A stretch of 64,000 nt of DNA from Cylindrotheca closterium (taxonomy: Eukaryota > Bacillariophyta > Bacillariophyceae > Bacillariales > Bacillariaceae): positions 202,800 to 266,799 of the forward strand of contig CAKOGP040001781.1 of NCBI GenBank assembly GCA_933822405.4, read 5' to 3'. How positions within the stretch are numbered: position 1 is the first letter of the stretch; the number at the start of each line of letters is the position of its first letter. Below, piece after piece: positions 23,149 through 34,500 of the stretch. Under the pieces are notes generated by a model, which was given only the letters and a program-made list of their open reading frames with translations, was not told the DNA's origin and did no database searches. A program made the position numbers and the translations under genes.

Positions 23149-24693
23149 TCACTCATAAAGTGCAATATCGCTAGAACCGACACCTCCAGCATAACAGAAA
23201 AGAACCAAAAAGAACCCCTTCCGATTCTTCCGCCCTCCGGAGTCGTTTGCCCGCAGGTGATTGATCATCTCATCATATGGCACCTTATCTAGGGATGATA
23301 GCCAAGGATGCTTTGTTCTTGGCCGACGAGGATTGGTGATCTCCCGAATAGGCGTGATCTTGAAGTTACTAGTGGAATCATCACTCAGAGCTGGTATGAT
23401 CCCATTGTTGTTAGGCATGAAGTCAAGCTCTATCGCCATGTTGTGTGTTTTCAAGCCTTTGCGTTGGCACTCTTCGATCATCTTCGAGTGAATGCGTTCA
23501 CCGTGTTTGCCGAAAAACTTAACCACCATCTCTCGTGCGATTTCTTCTTTCTTCTTATTCTTTTCTGAGAGCGGCTTACAGCTTTTCTTGTGCTTCTTCC
23601 AATCAGCTATGAAAAACAATGGATTGGTGACAAAAGGGAAAAGACAAAACGAGAAAAAGCTGCATTCCTTCGTGCAATAGTAGTAGCTCTTGCACCGTCC
23701 ACAAGTCATGAGCGGCACCTCCGTCATTTTGCCACAGTGACCACACCGGCTTAATTGGTACTGTTCGGCGAATACATCCGAACCAGCGGGTTCAATCGAT
23801 TGCAAGGATAGGACAAGACTCTGAAGCTGCTTGGTCACTTTGACTGGTATCTTTCCATGTCCATCTTTGCCTTCAAGAATCGCCAAGACGACATTACCAC
23901 AAGGATCGCCTTTCTTAAAATATTTGCGGAGGACTGAAGGACAAGACACAAGTGCTTTCACAATTCTGTCCCCTTCGCTTTCCCAGGGGATGAATCCTTG
24001 TTGTGGCACCGTCATACAGCGTAGACATTCCGCTAGAATACCACTTGCTTCCAGCTTCTTGAATGCCCTTTCGGCGGACCATTGATTATCAAATCTAGTT
24101 TTCGATATCCCAAATGCCGCGTCAACAATCGCAAGAATCCACCCGGCAATGAAATTTGAAGGCAAGCCACGCCCATTTCCCTTGCACGCCTTGACAAAAT
24201 CAGCCAAGATAGAAAAGAATCCACCTTCACCAAAAGCAAAAGCCACGGGGACGGCATGCTTCTGAAACATGTTTGTGCAGCATAAAAGAGAGCTCGCTTC
24301 GACCGCATCCAAGGTTCCACTTTGAATCCAAGTTCGCTTGGTGGCTAGTTCCTTGATGTCGTCAATGACATATTCCAGCCAAAATCGAATCTCAGTTTCC
24401 GGAATCTTCTTCCGAAAGAGATCGGGATCAGCGTGAACAACAAACAAGTTCAGGGAAATTCAACTACCGCTGAGCACACCCTTATCACTAGGATTCAGTC
24501 TTTTCTTGCTGCAAATCTTCTTGATCTTCTTCAAAGTGGAAGAAATGAAGTCACAGTTTTTGGAAGTCTTGTCTCGCAAGAAAGCATTCTTCGCACCTTC
24601 TCTGGTGCAAATTTCTACTTTACGGCCATCTTGCAAGGTCGTTTTGCACGAAGGGTGAGGGATCATAGCAACTAGGTCGTCGAGATCCTCCAT
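23149..24693 (-). CDS. MYND zinc-finger protein with an interrupted frame
   Basis: The minus-strand frame starts at the ATG at 24693 (MEDLDDLVAMIPHPSCKTTL) and continues in the same frame to 23149, but a TGA at 24460-24462 interrupts it. Either an intron removes it (a candidate is 24477 to about 24409, GTGCTC...GGAAG, phase 0 at both ends) or the gene is damaged. The body is helical (IRFWLEYVIDDIKELA, WILAIVDAAFG), like HEAT/ARM-type diatom MYND proteins. The zinc finger reads CGHC...CGRCKSYYYCTKEC and resumes DWKKHKKSC after 19 extra hydrophobic residues (23605-23661), probably an unspliced short intron whose donor is non-canonical. MYND fingers bind proline-rich partners. The function here is unknown. 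Confidence 0.65.
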
Positions 24694-25160
24694 GTTTGAA
24701 ACTGGCAGGTATGGTACAATGAGAAGGAGAACGGAGCGGTTGTAAAAGTTTATCTATACTTTTTTGTAATGACATGAAAAATATGAAAAGCTAAAATTAG
24801 CTAATTTTCGACTAGTTGGACTAAGTGAATCCTCCAGTTTGAAGTTAAAGTTTTCAAAAGTGGATGAGAAACGGCGCTTACATATTGAATAGAAATAATG
24901 GGGTACACGTACCTATTGCAACCCATCATTGTCGATACTACCGCTATAATACATTCCGGACTCGTTCACAGAATAGAGTCATATTTATACTTCTACTACT
25001 AGGACTACGTTATCTTATATAATATTAACAAAACAAATTGGTACATTTCAGCGTACGGGACAATCCATGTGATTTGTATCTCTCGAGTCATCATCTTTTC
25101 CCTTTCCAGACTGATTCGAGAGATGATTGATGATGATTCTTCAAGTGCATGCATTCCTAT
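24694..25160. other. AT-rich intergenic region
   Basis: 467 bp with no gene-like ORF or structured element. It contains the promoter of the MYND gene and the 3' end of the first coiled-coil gene. Confidence 0.4.
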
Positions 25161-28106
25161 TTACAACCCAAACGCCAAGTCCTTGAGCAAGTTGCGAGCC
25201 AAGGAAACGTTGGCATTGACCATCTTGTCGAGTTCGGCTGCATGGGCCGCCAGCAATTCCTCACGTTCTTGCTCCAGAATCTCCACCTTGCCCTCCAATT
25301 CCTTATTGGTGGCTTGTTGCGCATGCCATTCGTTTTCGGCCAAGTCCAGATTGCCACGGAGCTTGCTAATTTCCAACGTTTGACTGGCAATTCCTTGCTC
25401 GAGTGTCGTTTGCAGACGAGAGCACTCGGTCTCGAGAACAGCCACCTTGCTCATAAAGGACAATTTCATTTGTTCCTGTACTTGGGCATGTTCTTTTTTA
25501 CTTGTCAACAATGAGTCGCGTTCTTGTTGGACTGTTGCCAACGCTACTTGCAAACGTTCGTAATTCAATTGAAGGGAACTGTTTTGCGCCGTGGACTTTT
25601 TGGTCTGCTGCATCGAATCGGCCAATTGCTGCTCCAACGACATGGTGTGTTCTTGGTCCTTGACTCGCAACGATTCGAGCCTTTGAAGGGAAGTTTGCAA
25701 GTCGGAAACTTGACTGTTCAAGGTTGAAATCTCGTCGTGATTGGCCTTGGCCCGAATGGCCTGCTGTTGGACCAGAGTCGAATACTTTTCATCCTCGCGC
25801 ATCAACGCCGCCCTTTGCTCTTTCAAGACATCTTGCTTTTCGTCGCGGGCCGTCTCCAATTGATCTCGCAAGACCAAGATCTTTTGATTGGCAATGGTCA
25901 ATTCGACCGTTTCCACTTGGACCAATCGATCTTGCAATTTGGCAATTTTGACTTGTTCGTCTTGCAATCGTTCTTGCAACGACTTTTCCGTGCGCACATG
26001 TTGGTCTTGCAAATTCTTGAGTTTTGTTTGCAAAGCCTCAAATTCCATTTGTTTCGAGGTCAATTCTTGCTCGTGCTGTTCCAACAGTCGCTTCTTGCCT
26101 TGTTGCAATCGTTTGATTTCCTGAATCAAGTCGTCATTGGGACTTTCCTGTTGCTGCTGTTGCTGCTGCTCTTGTTGTTGCTGATGTTGGCGAACCCGAT
26201 CGTGCTTGTGTTGCTGTTGCAAACGTTCGCATTCTTGTTTGAGTTGCTCCAATTGATCCTTGAGAAACTTATTGTGAGTTTGAGTCAATCCCAAAACCCC
26301 CTCTTGTTGTTCCGCTTGCAATTCATGTTGACGTTGCAAAAACTTGATCTTGTGGTCCATGGACGAAATCTCTTGCTGGTGGGATAGCTTTTCCGCCTCC
26401 ATGGTTTGTTTCAAGGCCGCCTTTTCATGTTGCAAGATAGTCAGTCGAGAATCCACACTGTTGCTACTGAAATTGTGAGCTCTTCGCACCGAATCAATGG
26501 TCGCCTTTAGGTTCAGGCGCTTGCGTTCTTGTTTCTTGACGAGTTCGTGGACTGGGGATTGAGCACTCTTGAGATAGGATGAAGGAGACTTGGCAATAAT
26601 CGTATGACTGGAATGTCGTCGTTGGAATTGAGGTGCGGTAAAGCTTTTGCGAGGTGGATCGGCCACCGACGCCCAATCCCGCGAATGGACAGGAGTCGTC
26701 ATGACGGACTGGACCGTAGACACTCGATCTCGTTGTTGCGGATGATGATGATATTGTTGTTGTTGTTGTTGTTGATTGGGAGTAGTAGGACGCATGTCAG
26801 TCTCAAAGGTTGTTGTGGACACAACTGTGCGACTGGTAGAAGCTGAGGATCCCTTGACGATAAAGACTTCGTTTGGGATTGTATTCGAGCTCGATTCCGG
26901 AGAGGAGGTATCCTGAGTAGCAGATTCTTCTTCCGGTTGTTGCAAGGTGCTGGTGGCCTTGGAAGGCGTTATAGTAGCAGTGGGCTCTTGTGGTTGTAGC
27001 TGTTGTAGCTGCTGCTGCTCTTGTGGTTGGACTTCTCCTGCTCCTGCTCCTATGATCTTGCCTTCTGTTACCGTTTCCATGACATGTGGAAAGGATAGGA
27101 GCGAGTTGCTGTTATGAAATTGGGACAACATGCCTCCTGATTGCGATGATTGCGGGGTGGTCATGTTGAACGAGTTGGGTGTACTCGCAGCGGTACTCAT
27201 ACTTGTATTGGTAATACCCATACTACTTGGTGGCATGGACGTATTGATCCGCAGAGGCGAAGGCACATGGTTGGTGAATTGCCTTGCTGGATCATCCTCA
27301 TGATCATGATCATCGCCATTGTCCTTGTACTTGTTGTATTCCTCCTGGGACGGAATGGGCCTAAAGTTTCCTGCAATCATACCATCCGAAGAAGAAGAGA
27401 ATTCCTCGTCTCCAAAGGTAGCATCCGCAGTCTTGCGAGAATACACACTCTCGGCATGATCCAATTCTTCTCGCAAATCGTTCAAATCGGATCCACTTTC
27501 GGGAATGCTGGAATTCATGCTCCAGTCCGTAGGGCTCTTGAGAGTTCGCTTGCCAATTCTGCTACCACTATTGCTGTTGCTGTTGCTGTTGCGTACACCA
27601 GACTTTTGAATTTCTTGAAGGGTTCCCTCGAGCAATCGCAGTTGATTGGATTCCAATTTCTCGAGTGACGAGAACGACTGTCGAGGACGTTTCATGTTGG
27701 TAGTGGTGGTGGTGGCGGTGGTGGTGGGAGTCGTGGGCGTGTCTTCTGATTTGTCTTCTGACTTGCTAGGTTGTATCGTCGTTTGTTGTTCCTGCTGGTG
27801 CTGCAGTTGCAGTTGTTGCTGCATTCGCACCATGCGAATGTTCTTGACCATTGTTGCGTTGGAATTATTGTTATTGTTATTGTTATTGTTATTATTGTTG
27901 CGAACAATATTAATGGCAGGCACGGATAACTGTTGCTGTTGTTGCTGTTGTTGTTCTTTGCTGAAAAGACGAATGCTTTTAGGTATCGTTGTAGTAGGTG
28001 AGGCAAACGGTGATAATACACTACACCCGTGCGAGGAGTCTTCTTCCGTTTCCGTGCAACGACTGCTGTTGTGGTGGCTGCTGGTGGGAATCAGCAAGTG
28101 GCTCAT
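25161..28106 (-). CDS. Coiled-coil protein 1 of the quartet, 981 aa
   Basis: The frame is open to 28169 but its first ATG is at 28106 (MSHLLIPTSSHHNS). The N-terminal half is disordered, with Gln and Asn runs and Ser/Thr/Pro-rich stretches. It contains DLNDLREELDHAESVY, the motif shared with the three genes downstream on this strand. From about residue 540 to the end it is almost unbroken heptad coiled coil with Gln-rich patches (HKHDRVRQHQQQQEQQ). There is no transmembrane helix and the end is NLLKDLAFGL, without the Trp of its neighbours. Probably a cytoskeletal or membrane-tethering scaffold (inference from architecture only). Single exon. Confidence 0.8.
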   Translation of the reverse strand: MSHLLIPTSSHHNSSRCTETEEDSSHGCSVLSPFASPTTTIPKSIRLFSKEQQQQQQQQLSVPAINIVRNNNNNNNNNNNNSNATMVKNIRMVRMQQQLQLQHQQEQQTTIQPSKSEDKSEDTPTTPTTTATTTTTNMKRPRQSFSSLEKLESNQLRLLEGTLQEIQKSGVRNSNSNSNSGSRIGKRTLKSPTDWSMNSSIPESGSDLNDLREELDHAESVYSRKTADATFGDEEFSSSSDGMIAGNFRPIPSQEEYNKYKDNGDDHDHEDDPARQFTNHVPSPLRINTSMPPSSMGITNTSMSTAASTPNSFNMTTPQSSQSGGMLSQFHNSNSLLSFPHVMETVTEGKIIGAGAGEVQPQEQQQLQQLQPQEPTATITPSKATSTLQQPEEESATQDTSSPESSSNTIPNEVFIVKGSSASTSRTVVSTTTFETDMRPTTPNQQQQQQQYHHHPQQRDRVSTVQSVMTTPVHSRDWASVADPPRKSFTAPQFQRRHSSHTIIAKSPSSYLKSAQSPVHELVKKQERKRLNLKATIDSVRRAHNFSSNSVDSRLTILQHEKAALKQTMEAEKLSHQQEISSMDHKIKFLQRQHELQAEQQEGVLGLTQTHNKFLKDQLEQLKQECERLQQQHKHDRVRQHQQQQEQQQQQQQESPNDDLIQEIKRLQQGKKRLLEQHEQELTSKQMEFEALQTKLKNLQDQHVRTEKSLQERLQDEQVKIAKLQDRLVQVETVELTIANQKILVLRDQLETARDEKQDVLKEQRAALMREDEKYSTLVQQQAIRAKANHDEISTLNSQVSDLQTSLQRLESLRVKDQEHTMSLEQQLADSMQQTKKSTAQNSSLQLNYERLQVALATVQQERDSLLTSKKEHAQVQEQMKLSFMSKVAVLETECSRLQTTLEQGIASQTLEISKLRGNLDLAENEWHAQQATNKELEGKVEILEQEREELLAAHAAELDKMVNANVSLARNLLKDLAFGL

Positions 28107-29858
28107 TTTTTTGGTGGGAGTTGGGTGGTGCGGTACGGTGGTGGTGCAAGTACAACTTCCCACATTCAATTCAAAACTTCTCTGGCGGCAGAACGGCTAC
28201 AAAGGTAGGTGCAAATTGTGGGAGGCTCGTGGCTGTCAATGCTTTTGCCGCGCTTTTGAATTTGAATGCATATGTTCGGCGATGAACATGAAATAAGCAA
28301 AAGAATTCGATTGGACTTATGGCTGATGCACAAATTCTGTCGTTACGACAGAACCTGGATGCCGCCGCACGAACCAAACTATGGCGCCAAAGCATCGCGG
28401 GAAGTCTGACTGGCTCTCCCGAAAACTTCTTCGAGCAGAATTAGCGCAGCTGCCAGAAGTGTGGGTGACGCGTGACGCGACATTTTGCCAGTTTACTGAA
28501 AAAAGATGATGACGCGACATTTTTTAACGGTTACAATTATGCCGGTACGGTATTGGATGTGGCCCCAATCAGATGCTCGCCAATACAGTTTTCTAAATTA
28601 TAATATGTATCACAATGAACATCCAGCAATATCATACGAGTACTGTACCTGGTACCGACCCATAACACAGATCGGTCTCACTTGTTATTGAGGTACAACA
28701 CCATCATTTGTTCCAAAGATACCATGTGTGTCCCACAATATTGCACTCCAACCACCAACGCTTAATAAACAGTATGGATGAGCCAATAAACTCTGTTGTA
28801 ACCACACCACTGTTAGTGATGCATGGTGGATGGTGGATGCTCGAGCCGTCGCTTGTTGAATTGCATTGGATTCGATTTGATTGATTCGGTTCGATTCCAT
28901 TCGATCCATCGTTATCATTCTATTATTCAACAACAACAACAAGATTGATATATATATATGGCGTTGCATGATTGATTCTCTTTCTTTCCGATACACAACA
29001 CGAGAATACACCTTCCGTCAACAAGACCATTCTACACACCATACTTTATTTCACTTTTCAATTGATGATGGTACTACGGTATATATTATGCTGAGACGAT
29101 GGTCGTATTGCGATGTATTACGCAAAAGATAGAATACTTCGACATTCTGCTGCTACTGATAATGATGATGATGATGATGCTGATGATGACGATGATTACA
29201 TCCGAGCCCGCAATCATAGACTGGCCTGGAAGGAAAGTAGGAACGAACGAACGAATCTTCAACTTTAGTATTGGGGCAAGAAAGCAGCATGTACGGTAGA
29301 GATCGGTGATATGACTGATGGTGGCTTCTGAAGGATTTCAAAGAACCGAGCGATTCATTCATTCGTTCACAGAGCTTGAGTTTTTGTGCCCAACACATGC
29401 TGGACGAGGCCATTCTTTCCACCACGATGATGACGATGAGGAGGATGATAATGAGGATGAGGATGATAATGATGACAGGTCCTAGTAGTAACTATATTGT
29501 CTTGCCAAGAGCGATTGTATCAAACAATGATCCAGAGGACGGCAACAACTTTCTTTATTTTGATAGGGGATTGCTCGCAACAATGATGATCAAAATGTGA
29601 TGTAGGTTCCAATGCTCTCCCCCCGTTCGTCGAGAGAAGTCCCAATTGTGTAGGTAGGTACGGTCATTATTAGGCAAGAACATATAGTATTTAAAATACA
29701 ATCCACAAATACACTCCATAAAAACCTGTGCATTATAGTCCCACTTTGTACTTATTGCCACTACTACTGACATTCAGTATCTCCCTTTCTTGGAGCAAAT
29801 GAACGAACCGATCAATCATCAGCTGGCAAAGTGATGATGACGATGATGACAACACTGT
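28107..29858. other. 1.75-kb intergenic region with GAT/GATGAG microsatellites
   Basis: No supportable gene. Simple tracts are GATGAT... (about 29159-29196), GATGAG/GATAAT (about 29425-29478) and a TTCGATT-rich stretch (28868-28910). A GGTACC cluster lies near 28644. Small ORFs here run through the simple repeats and are rejected. Confidence 0.5.
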
Positions 29859-30953
29859 TCATAGCCACCGTTTCGTCTTGGTATTGAGCTTTGACATCAA
29901 ACTAAGGATTGCCTTTTGTTGTACCTTGTTGACTTTGTATAGCTCCTCTTTTTCCTTGCTCAATCTGTCATAGTCTTGCTGTAACTTCAAGAGTTGAAGT
30001 TCCACCAGGGACTTGGCCTTCTTTTCGGTTTCGAGTTCTTCCGATTGCTCAGTCAGCATTCGTTCACTCTGGGCTTGAGATGTGGCCATCTTTTCTTGCA
30101 AGGCACGATACTTGACCTGCTGCATCCCAAGCTCATATTCTTGATCAGACACATTCTTTTCCTCCATCTTTGGTTTGCTACCGTTTTTGGTATTTTCTTT
30201 TTCTGTTTCCTTCAAGGGTTCTTGGGCGGATTTAAGTGTTGGCACGCTAGGACTGGTGTCGATGCTAATCTCTCCGGGAATACTATTTCTCACTGCTGAA
30301 GGTTCAGACTCTGAGGGAGCTGCAGCCCCTTGCTTTTTGTTCTTTTCGGATCCATCGCCTGCCGGTTTGTCACCGACATCAATAAAGTTATTTGGATCGT
30401 TGGCCTCCGGAAGTTCGTAGTCGTCTTCGTCTTCAACACTATAGTTTTCAAAACCATTGTCAAATTCACCTTCGATTACCGAAGGATCGGAAGAATCATC
30501 TTTGGAGGTAGCACCTTGACTACCGGTATACTCACTCATAGCACCATCTAGTTCCTTTTGCAAGAGTCCTAAGGATGCGCCATCCAAATCCAAATCAGAG
30601 TTATCGTCGTCGTCACCATACCGTTGGGAACGGTCATAAACATCATCTTCTCCGATCCCATCCATTTCATCCATACTTACGATTCCAAGTTTGTTCGAAA
30701 TTTGTTTCTTCAAACTTGGTCTCCAACCCGACTTCTTCCTGCGGCCAGCACTGCCACTGCCACTGCCAGGGGTAACAGTGAGCTCATCCAGAGCTCCATT
30801 GATGTCGCGGAGCGATCCTTGGATTGCATTCGCAATACTCGGGCGCCCGACAACGTTCGCAAAGTCGCCCTCCGTGATACTGGGCCGCGCAAGAAGGCTT
30901 GGTCTTGCCCTATTTGTGGTCCGTATAACATCATCTATGCTGTCTTCGGCCAT
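29859..30953 (-). CDS. Coiled-coil protein 2 of the quartet, 364 aa
   Basis: Single exon, ATG at 30953. An N-terminal Arg/Ser-rich part (RARPSLLARPSITEGDF) is followed by a basic patch (GRRKKSGWRPSLKKQ) and an acidic stretch. The shared motif is DLDLDGASLGLLQKELDGAM at about 125-145. After a charged disordered middle, a coiled coil of about 100 residues (YRALQEKMATSQAQSERM onward) runs to the end, which is TKTKRWL. The terminal Trp-Leu matches the two larger proteins downstream. No membrane helix. It looks like a short family member lacking the long rod; function unknown. Confidence 0.75.
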   Translation of the reverse strand: MAEDSIDDVIRTTNRARPSLLARPSITEGDFANVVGRPSIANAIQGSLRDINGALDELTVTPGSGSGSAGRRKKSGWRPSLKKQISNKLGIVSMDEMDGIGEDDVYDRSQRYGDDDDNSDLDLDGASLGLLQKELDGAMSEYTGSQGATSKDDSSDPSVIEGEFDNGFENYSVEDEDDYELPEANDPNNFIDVGDKPAGDGSEKNKKQGAAAPSESEPSAVRNSIPGEISIDTSPSVPTLKSAQEPLKETEKENTKNGSKPKMEEKNVSDQEYELGMQQVKYRALQEKMATSQAQSERMLTEQSEELETEKKAKSLVELQLLKLQQDYDRLSKEKEELYKVNKVQQKAILSLMSKLNTKTKRWL

Positions 30954-31586
30954 CCTGATACTGTAGGTGACTATCTCAAGTGCTGTAGGAAGTTAGTCGC
31001 GGTTTCGTCGAATGATGGTATACTGTCCTTTTTTCCAATCTTTTTTGGCGGAAAAGGTTACGGGAAGGATTAATGGTTTGTTTCTCTAGTTCCAAGCAAA
31101 ATGATTGATGATTGTGACTAGTAGTTGCTGTTGGCTGGAGATGAAAAAATCAGCAATCAAGGGTTGACCGCGGTTCTTCTGTAGTTAGTGGAGGCATTTT
31201 GATTTCAATCGGAAACGCAACATCTCGCATACTCATCATACACGTACGTGGACTGACAGCACTGTAGTTGGAAGTTTTTTTGAAAACGGGTCAGGGTTTC
31301 ACGAGCAATCTGTGCTATTTGCTCCAAATATTTCCTTTGAAAACGCGCTTTTAGCATTGTTTAGCGCGCAAATTGGCGCTCTTGATCTTCGGTCATTTGT
31401 GATAAAAAATCTCAAGATCCTCGTCGACATCAGGATTCCCTGCTTTTCGCAAATCCAACAACGTCCTGCTGAAACACTTTTGGATTCATTACAATCCTGA
31501 GATCCATTTGGAGGAAACACCGGATATATCTCGATATTCTGGTAGTATACTACAATTAGCTGATATTGACTTGTGTTCTTACTTGA
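30954..31586. other. Intergenic region upstream of coiled-coil protein 2
   Basis: 633 bp between same-strand genes. Nothing recognisable beyond a run of GCGC-containing hexamers near 31345-31380. Confidence 0.35.
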
Positions 31587-34500
31587 CTATAGGAGGAGTA
31601 ACCAAGCACTCTCTTCACTACGAATCCTTGCTCGTTCCGCTTTCACAATGTTTCCGGCCTTTCGTTTCGTATGTCGAGCAATCGAGGAAGTGCGATCTTT
31701 GATGTTCTGATAAAGTTGGCGTATTGGCTTGATTGCTACCCTTTGATTGGTCCCACCCACAGTACCTTCATTGCTAAAAGGTGAGAGGGCTGGACGTTCT
31801 CCAGTCCGGCCAGTGGAAGCATTTCGTTCGAAGCCTTGGCTTCGTCTCAGTGATTCCATTTCAAACTTGAGTCTATCGACTTGACTGTCAAGCATATCTG
31901 CACGTTTCTTGTACTTCATAGATTCTTCTTTCGATTCTGATAGGCTTGACTTAAGCTCGTAGTACGATCGTTCGGTGCTGAGGATCCTGGCTTCCAGTTC
32001 CAACTTTTCCTTTTGGAATTTATTGGTTTGCAGTTTGAAGGACGGTTCGCCACCCACATCAGCAGACGGATCGTGCGACGCAAAGAGAAAGTAGAAGAGG
32101 GCCAGAAGGAGGAACAATAGAACGAATCTCATGGCAATTCTTTTTGATTTAGAAGACTTTTCGAGCTCTTGGACTTCCAACAGTCGGACGGAATCCTGCT
32201 TCAGTGTTTTAAAGTCTTTCTTTCGCTTCGCCACTTCCTTCTTCAAAGCAGTCTTTTGTCCAATGAGCTCTTGCTTCTCCTTTTTGTGAATCTCCTTCAA
32301 TTCTCTGATTGCTTTATGCTGAGCATCAGAAAAATCTACCAACTGTCTCTTCTGCGCCTCGTATTCCTCCGCCAATGTCGATTTGGCAATTTCCAACAAT
32401 CGGACCTTTGCAGCAAGATCATTTTTCTCGGCTTCTTGTTGCTTCAAGTCGTTGTCCCGCTGAACTTTCAACTGATCCAAAGATTTCTTCGAAGCAGAAA
32501 GCTCGTCAGATACAGCCTTATGTTCGCTTCGAAATCTTTCAATCTCGTTGTCTCGATTCGCCAGCTGGTCTTCCATGCTTTTCTTGAGTGATTGCTCGCC
32601 TTTGCCCATGGTTAGGATCTCGTCTTTGTACTGCTGGCGTGCAGATTCAAGTGACTCCTCTGCTTTTTTCATTTGCGCGACCTTGGCATCAAGCTTCTTT
32701 TCCAGCGACAATTTCTTCGCTTGTTCCTCTTCGAGATTCTTCTCATGTTTGCCCTTCATTGCTTCGGATTTCTTCACAAGAGTCTTGCACTTTTCGACAA
32801 GTTTCTTTTTCTGCGATGAGAAATCCTTTTCAGACTCCGTCTGCTTGCTTTCCAAATCTCGAATTCTGTCCGATAAGGACTGCTTTGTCGTCTCATGCTT
32901 CCTTAACTCCTCTTCGTGCTTCGAACGCAACTGTTTCATAGCCTTTTTGTTCTGATGGAGTTCTTGTGATACCGATTCGAGATCGCTCCTTATTTGTTGG
33001 ATCTCGCCGTCCCGATTGGCGAGCTCGTCCTTCATGATTTTTTGCAACAAGTATTTCGATGCTTCCAAGTCCGCTCGGTCTTGTTTGTGTTCCTCTTTTG
33101 CGGTCTCGATTGCATGTTGCAACTCCGCAATTTCTTGCTGTTTATCCGTTAGTTGTTTTTCTAACAAAAACTTCTGCGCCTTGTACTCTTTGCTCTCCTT
33201 AGCATGATCTTTTTTCCAGTCCGCCATTTCTAGCTCCCGCTTGGTAGATTGCATTTTAAAGCTTCCTTTCTCCTTTTCAAATTCTTTTGCTGTTTCTACC
33301 CGACCTGCTTGGACTGCCTGCAACTCCTTGGCTAATTCTTTCTTTTCCCCTTTGAGTCGGCGCAGGTCTTCCTCATGATTGTCAAGCAGTTCCCTTACTC
33401 TATCCTTTTCTTGTTCAAGCTCTTCCGTTACCAGCTGCAATTTTTTCTTTGTATCCTTAATCGCGGCGTTTTTACTTGCGAATTCGTTTTCTATACTTTG
33501 CTTGTGGGACAATTGTTTTTCCTTCAGTAGCTTCATCTCCTCCTGATGCCGTTGCTTTGCGGAATCAAGTGCCTGTTCCACCTCTTCGATTCGTGCCATT
33601 TGGCTCTTGATCTCCTTTTCCATAGTTGATTTTTGCAGTTCGTGACCTTCCATATCTTTCTGACGCTGCTTGCTTAGCTCTCGTATTTCTTCAAATTGGG
33701 CAACAGACCCTTCGACCAGCTCCCGCTTTTCTTCCTCGAATTTCTGCACAGCAGCTGTGTGGAGCGTATGGATCTCTTTTATTCTCTTTGATAACTCTCG
33801 TCGTTCGGTCTCAATTTCCTGTAGGGTAGCATCGTGTGTTGCCTGAAGCTGTCTCATTGCCTCCTTATTCGATGACAGATCTTGTGAGAGAAGCTTGGCT
33901 TCTTCACTTGCCCTTCCAATCTCGCTATCTCGATCAGCAAGATTGGCTTCGATACTCCTTCGTAGGGATTCCGTTTCTTGCTTGTACTTAGTAGCTTCTT
34001 CCTTTGCAGCGAGTATTCCATGCTTCATTTCACGGATCTCCAGCGATTTGGTCTCCAGCTCCTTGCCCAAGACTTCTCGTTTTCGGTCTTGTTTTTCGCT
34101 ATCTCTTGCATGGAGATCCTTGAGCCTCTTGATCTCGGCCGTCTGAGCAGCAGAATCTTCGATCAGCTTTTCTTTTTCTCCTTCGAAGCGAATCTCCATT
34201 TCCCCCCTTGATGATTCAAGGTGCTGTAGCTTGTCGCAGAAATCACATTTCTCTTTTTCGTATCGACGGACACCATCTTCGTGTTTCGACTGTAACTCTT
34301 TCAGCATTTCCTTGCTAGATGCGGCTTCTTCAGAAGCAATCTTTAATTCATCCTGGATTTTAGCGATCCTTTTATCCCGAATCTTAAGCTCGTCTTTCAT
34401 GGTCTTGGTTAGCACCTCCTGTTCTTCGAGCAAGGCACTGACTTCTGCTTCGTGTTCTTGCTTAGCCGAATTTGCCTTTTTGCAAAGCTCTACAATCTCC

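Noticed and set aside
28868..28900. tRNA B-box-like GGTTCGATTCC
   Set aside because: It lies in a TTCGATT-rich simple-sequence stretch; no cloverleaf or A box can be folded around it.
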